NCBI GenBank assembly: GCA_029255365.1
Contig: JAPFQF010000005.1
Location: forward strand, 1 to 64,000
Length of the DNA stretch: 64,000 bases
Origin: Candidatus Nitrosopumilus sp.
GTDB lineage: Archaea; Thermoproteota; Nitrososphaeria; Nitrososphaerales; Nitrosopumilaceae
Reading direction: 5' to 3'
Each line of letters begins with the position of its first letter. Position 1 is the stretch's first letter. Below are positions 60,424 through 64,000 of this stretch, piece after piece. The translations under genes and the position numbers were made by a program. The notes beneath the pieces are model-generated. The model saw nothing but the letters and a program-made list of their open reading frames with translations, had not been told where the DNA came from and did no database searches.

Positions 60424-63270
60424 TTATTTATTTCTTCTAGATTTAGCTTTTGCCTTTGGTTTTACCTTTGGTTTTGATTTAGCTTTTACCTTTGGTTTTG
60501 ATTTGGCTTTTGCCTTTGGTTTTGATTTGGTTTTTACTTTTGGTTTTGATTTGGTTTTTACTTTTGGTTTTGATTTGGTTTTTACTTTTGGTTTTGATTT
60601 GGCTTTTGCCTTTGATTTTGCAATTGTTGGTTGCTCGATTGCTGCCTGTGCCGCTGCAACTATTGCGATAGGGATTCTGTGTGGTGATGCGCTCACATAA
60701 CTTAGCCCTGCACCGTGACAGAATTTAATGGAACTTGGGTCTCCTCCATGTTCACCGCATATGCCAACTTCCATGTTTGGTCGTAATTCTCTGCCTGCTG
60801 CAAGACCCATTTTTATCAAACTGCCTACGCCGTTTACATCGATGGATTGGAATGGATTTCTTTCTAGGATTTCTTTTTCCATGTATTCTGGGAGGAATTT
60901 TCCTTCCACATCTTCTCTGCTGAAACTAAATGTCCCCTGCGTCAAGTCGTTTGTACCGAAACTGAAGAATTCTGCAGTGGTTGCAAGTTCGTTTGCAGTT
61001 AATGCGGCTCTTACGACCTCTATCATGGTTCCAAAATTGATGTTTAGTTTCATATTGTGTTTAGACTCTGTTTCTTTTTTGATTCTGTCGTAAATTTTCT
61101 TGATGTGGTTTAGCTCTGCGATGCTGCTAATCTGCGGAATCATTATTTGGGGATGGGCTTTTACATTTTTCTTTGTTAGTTCTACCAGTGCCTCAAAGAC
61201 TGCTCGAATTTGCATTTCGTATATTTCTGGGTATGTGATTCCAACCCTTACCCCTCTGTGTCCCATCATAGGATTCACCTCCGCAAGCTCCCTCGCTCTT
61301 TTTAGGACGATTTTTGCTTCTGCAATTTCACTTGCTGCATTCTGTAATTCTAATTTGCGAATTTTCTCTGACAACTCTTCAGGATTTGGTAGGAATTCGT
61401 GCAATGGCGGGTCTAGCAATCTGATTGTGACTTCGTAACCTTCCATAGCTTGTAGAATTTCAATAAAGTCACTTTTCTGCAACTCTCCTAGTTTTTGGAG
61501 AATCTTGCTTCGCTCGTGTATGTTTTCAGCCATGATCATGTCTACAAATAGATTGATTCTGTCGCTTCCGTTGAACATTCTTTCAGTTCTACACAGGCCG
61601 ATTCCTTGGCCTCCAAACTCTCTTGCCAGTTTTGCGCCTTCAGGGGTGTCTGCATTTGCTCTGACCCCAATCCTCTTTATTTTTTGCGACCATTCTAGAA
61701 TTTGTTTAAAGTCTTCGTTTACTTTTGGCTCTATGGTTGGAATGTCTCCGATGTATACGCTTCCGGAACTGCCGTCAATTGTGATTGTGTCGCCTTCATG
61801 TACGACTTTTCCATCCACACTGCACTGCTTGTTGTCCAAATCGATTTTCAAATTAGAACATCCGACGATACACGGCTTGCCCATTCCTCTGGCTACCACT
61901 GCCGCATGAGATGTTTTGCCGCCTCGGCTTGTTAGAATTCCAACTGATTCAAAGAAGGCAGGTACGTCTTCTGGCTTTGTTTCTTCTCTGATTAGAATTA
62001 CTTTGGCGCCGTTCTTGCCCATTACCGTCGCTCTTTTAACATCCAAGACTGCGATTCCGCTTGCTGCCCCTGGGGATGCGGCTATCCCTTTAGCTAGTAA
62101 TGTAAAGTTCTTAATTTGATCAGGATCAATTCTTTTATGTAGTAACTGTTCTAATTGCTCTGCATCGAGTCTTGTTATTGCTTTATTTTTATCAATTAAT
62201 TTTTCATTGACCATGTCGATTGATGTTTTTACCATTCCGACTGCGTTCATCTTTGCATTTCTTGTTTGTAGCAAGTAAAATCTTCCCTGCTCTATGGTAA
62301 ATTCAATATCCTGTGGCTCTTTGTAGTGTTTTTCTAGTCTTTCACATGTTTCTGCTAATTGCTTGTATGATTTTGGAAGGTCCGTTTTCATATCGTCAAC
62401 CTGTTTTCCGGTTCTTACGCCCGCAACAACATCTTCGCCTTGGGCGTTGATTAGATATTCGCCGTAAATTTTGCGTGTTCCGTCTCCTGGGTTTCTTGTG
62501 AATACAACACCTGTGGCGCAGTCGTCTCCCATGTTTCCAAACACCATTGATACGATGTTTACGGCGGTTCCATCTGCTATGTCTTTTGTAATGTTGTTTC
62601 TCTCTCTGTATACAATCGCTCTTTCTCCCATCCAGCTGCCAAACACTGCCTTGATTGCAAGTTCCACCTGTTCAGTTGGGTCTGTTGGGAATTTTCTTCC
62701 TGTATGGCTATCGCAAATTTGCTTGTACTGGGATACGATCTCTCTCAATGACTGTTCGTTCAAATCGCTGTCTATCTCAACACTTTGTTTTTTCTTTGCC
62801 GCCTCTAACACGTCATCGAATTTCCTGTCGTTTACCCCGAACACTACTTTGCCAAACAATTGAACGAATCTTCTGTAGGAATCCCAGGCAAATCTTGGAT
62901 TTTTGCTTTTTTCAGCAAGCCCTAGCACCGTTTCATCGTTTAGTCCCAAGTTCAAAATAGTGTCCATCATTCCTGGCATTGAGATTGCCGCCCCTGATCT
63001 GACTGAAACTAGTAGTGGGTTTGATTTAGAATTCCATGTTTTACCTGTTTTTTTCTCTATTTTTGCAATGTTCTTTTTTACTTCTGCCATGAGTGTATTT
63101 GGCAATTTTTTATTATTTTCATAGTAATTCTTACACACCTCTGTAGTAATTGTAAAACCTGGCGGGACTGGCAGTTTTATTCTGGTCATTTCACACAGAC
63201 CTGCCCCTTTGCCTCCTAGAAGCTTCTTGTTTTTGGCGTCTCCTTCATCATAAAAATAAACCTGTTTCAT
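60424..63270 (-). CDS. ppdK: Pyruvate, phosphate dikinase with Lys/Pro-rich repetitive C-terminal tail
   Basis: GGKGAGLCEMTRIKLPVPPGFTI; GGKTSHAAVVARGMGKPCIVGC; FFSFGTNDLTQ; GICGEHGGDP; tail (KSKPKVKT)n. Confidence 0.97.
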   Translation of the reverse strand: MKQVYFYDEGDAKNKKLLGGKGAGLCEMTRIKLPVPPGFTITTEVCKNYYENNKKLPNTLMAEVKKNIAKIEKKTGKTWNSKSNPLLVSVRSGAAISMPGMMDTILNLGLNDETVLGLAEKSKNPRFAWDSYRRFVQLFGKVVFGVNDRKFDDVLEAAKKKQSVEIDSDLNEQSLREIVSQYKQICDSHTGRKFPTDPTEQVELAIKAVFGSWMGERAIVYRERNNITKDIADGTAVNIVSMVFGNMGDDCATGVVFTRNPGDGTRKIYGEYLINAQGEDVVAGVRTGKQVDDMKTDLPKSYKQLAETCERLEKHYKEPQDIEFTIEQGRFYLLQTRNAKMNAVGMVKTSIDMVNEKLIDKNKAITRLDAEQLEQLLHKRIDPDQIKNFTLLAKGIAASPGAASGIAVLDVKRATVMGKNGAKVILIREETKPEDVPAFFESVGILTSRGGKTSHAAVVARGMGKPCIVGCSNLKIDLDNKQCSVDGKVVHEGDTITIDGSSGSVYIGDIPTIEPKVNEDFKQILEWSQKIKRIGVRANADTPEGAKLAREFGGQGIGLCRTERMFNGSDRINLFVDMIMAENIHERSKILQKLGELQKSDFIEILQAMEGYEVTIRLLDPPLHEFLPNPEELSEKIRKLELQNAASEIAEAKIVLKRARELAEVNPMMGHRGVRVGITYPEIYEMQIRAVFEALVELTKKNVKAHPQIMIPQISSIAELNHIKKIYDRIKKETESKHNMKLNINFGTMIEVVRAALTANELATTAEFFSFGTNDLTQGTFSFSREDVEGKFLPEYMEKEILERNPFQSIDVNGVGSLIKMGLAAGRELRPNMEVGICGEHGGDPSSIKFCHGAGLSYVSASPHRIPIAIVAAAQAAIEQPTIAKSKAKAKSKPKVKTKSKPKVKTKSKPKVKTKSKPKAKAKSKPKVKAKSKPKVKPKAKAKSRRNK
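60430..60610 (-). repeat. Tandem about 24-bp coding repeat for the Lys/Pro tail
   Basis: Forward strand GGTTTTGATTTGGTTTTTACTTTT repeated, encoding KSKPKVKT/KAKSKPKV. Confidence 0.85.
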
Positions 63271-63303
63271 TTTTTACGATTATCCAATCTTAGAAAGGGG
63301 GTA

Positions 63304-63960
63304 TTAAACCATTGACTTGGCAAAATCACTTATTATTTTATTCCAGTCTTTTGCTTTGATGATTCCGCTTGCAACCAGTATTCCTTCAGATCCTAGTTCA
63401 ATTGCTTTTGAAACGTCTTCTCCTGAAACTATTCCTGCACCGCAAAGTAGTTTTGTACTATTTTTTGCATTTTTTATGGCGTCTGCAGCTTTCAGAATAA
63501 GATCTGGTTTTTCTTTGGATACTGCTTTACCTGATCCGATTAATTCTGGAGGCTCAATTGCAATGTAGTCTGGATTTATTTTTACATATTTTTTTACCTC
63601 GGCCACATCCTTTACGCATACAATGGATATCATCTTGAGCTCTTTCAGTTTTAGAACCAGTTTTTCAATCTCTTTGCTTGAAATTCTATGCTCGCTGTGA
63701 TTGATCAGTGATCCTTTGACCTTTGATTTTTTTAACAATTCTGGAATTACAAAACCTGTCGTACTTCCGACCTTGGAATTATCTATATGTTGAGCCAGGA
63801 TTGGAACTGCACTGTTTGATACCAGTCCCACTAGGTGCTGTGGCGGTGCGATTGCAATTTTAATTTTATATTTTTTGGAAATCTTTTCTGCTATTTTTAC
63901 AAATTTGACGATGTTGTCCCCTGCAATTTCTTCATAGTTTTTGCAGTTGATTACGAACAT
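63304..63960 (-). CDS. tpiA: Triosephosphate isomerase (archaeal type)
   Basis: FVINCKNYEEIAGDNIVKF; LINHSEHR; YIAIEPPELIGSG; LLCGAGIVSGEDV. Confidence 0.95.
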   Translation of the reverse strand: MFVINCKNYEEIAGDNIVKFVKIAEKISKKYKIKIAIAPPQHLVGLVSNSAVPILAQHIDNSKVGSTTGFVIPELLKKSKVKGSLINHSEHRISSKEIEKLVLKLKELKMISIVCVKDVAEVKKYVKINPDYIAIEPPELIGSGKAVSKEKPDLILKAADAIKNAKNSTKLLCGAGIVSGEDVSKAIELGSEGILVASGIIKAKDWNKIISDFAKSMV

Positions 63961-64000
63961 CTTTTTTTAAAATTTTCTATAACGTATTTAATTCTTGATT

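Noticed and set aside
60503-60700. ORF MAFAFGFDLVFTFGFD...
   Set aside because: Antisense frame of the Lys/Pro repeat tail of PPDK.

Overview
Archaeal chromosome segment. Gene content points to an ammonia-oxidizing Nitrososphaerota/Thaumarchaeota of Nitrosopumilus type (inference). Evidence includes a linked 16S-23S rRNA operon with no tRNA in the spacer, 3HP/4HB-cycle enzymes (3-hydroxyacyl-CoA dehydrogenase; methylmalonyl-CoA mutase large and small subunits, epimerase and MeaB-type GTPase), two TFB genes, a DnaJ-ferredoxin fusion, and PHA synthase PhaC/PhaE with phasins. I found no CRISPR array, no convincing tRNA or 5S rRNA, and no transposase. Most of the window is housekeeping. The items most worth a second look are: (1) a ~250-aa protein made almost entirely of 5-residue GYDxx repeats; (2) an intergenic hairpin element near positions 2.1 kb, 2.35 kb and 4.2 kb whose stems show compensatory changes; (3) three disrupted exported or membrane protein genes (two frameshifts, one single in-frame TAA); (4) a recurring ~40-aa IPxWxKxxAxWW...ISDxEF..GIxYLI domain, 8 copies in 4 exported proteins; (5) a phasin-AbrB fusion beside the PHA genes; (6) a Lys/Pro repeat tail on PPDK; (7) a SelB/EF-Tu-like factor with no recognisable P-loop; (8) a HEPN-like gene downstream of an XRE-CBS regulator; (9) many Cys-rich microproteins missing from the ORF track; (10) a 10-bp inverted repeat upstream of the putative rRNA promoter and extended CTTAAG promoter motifs.
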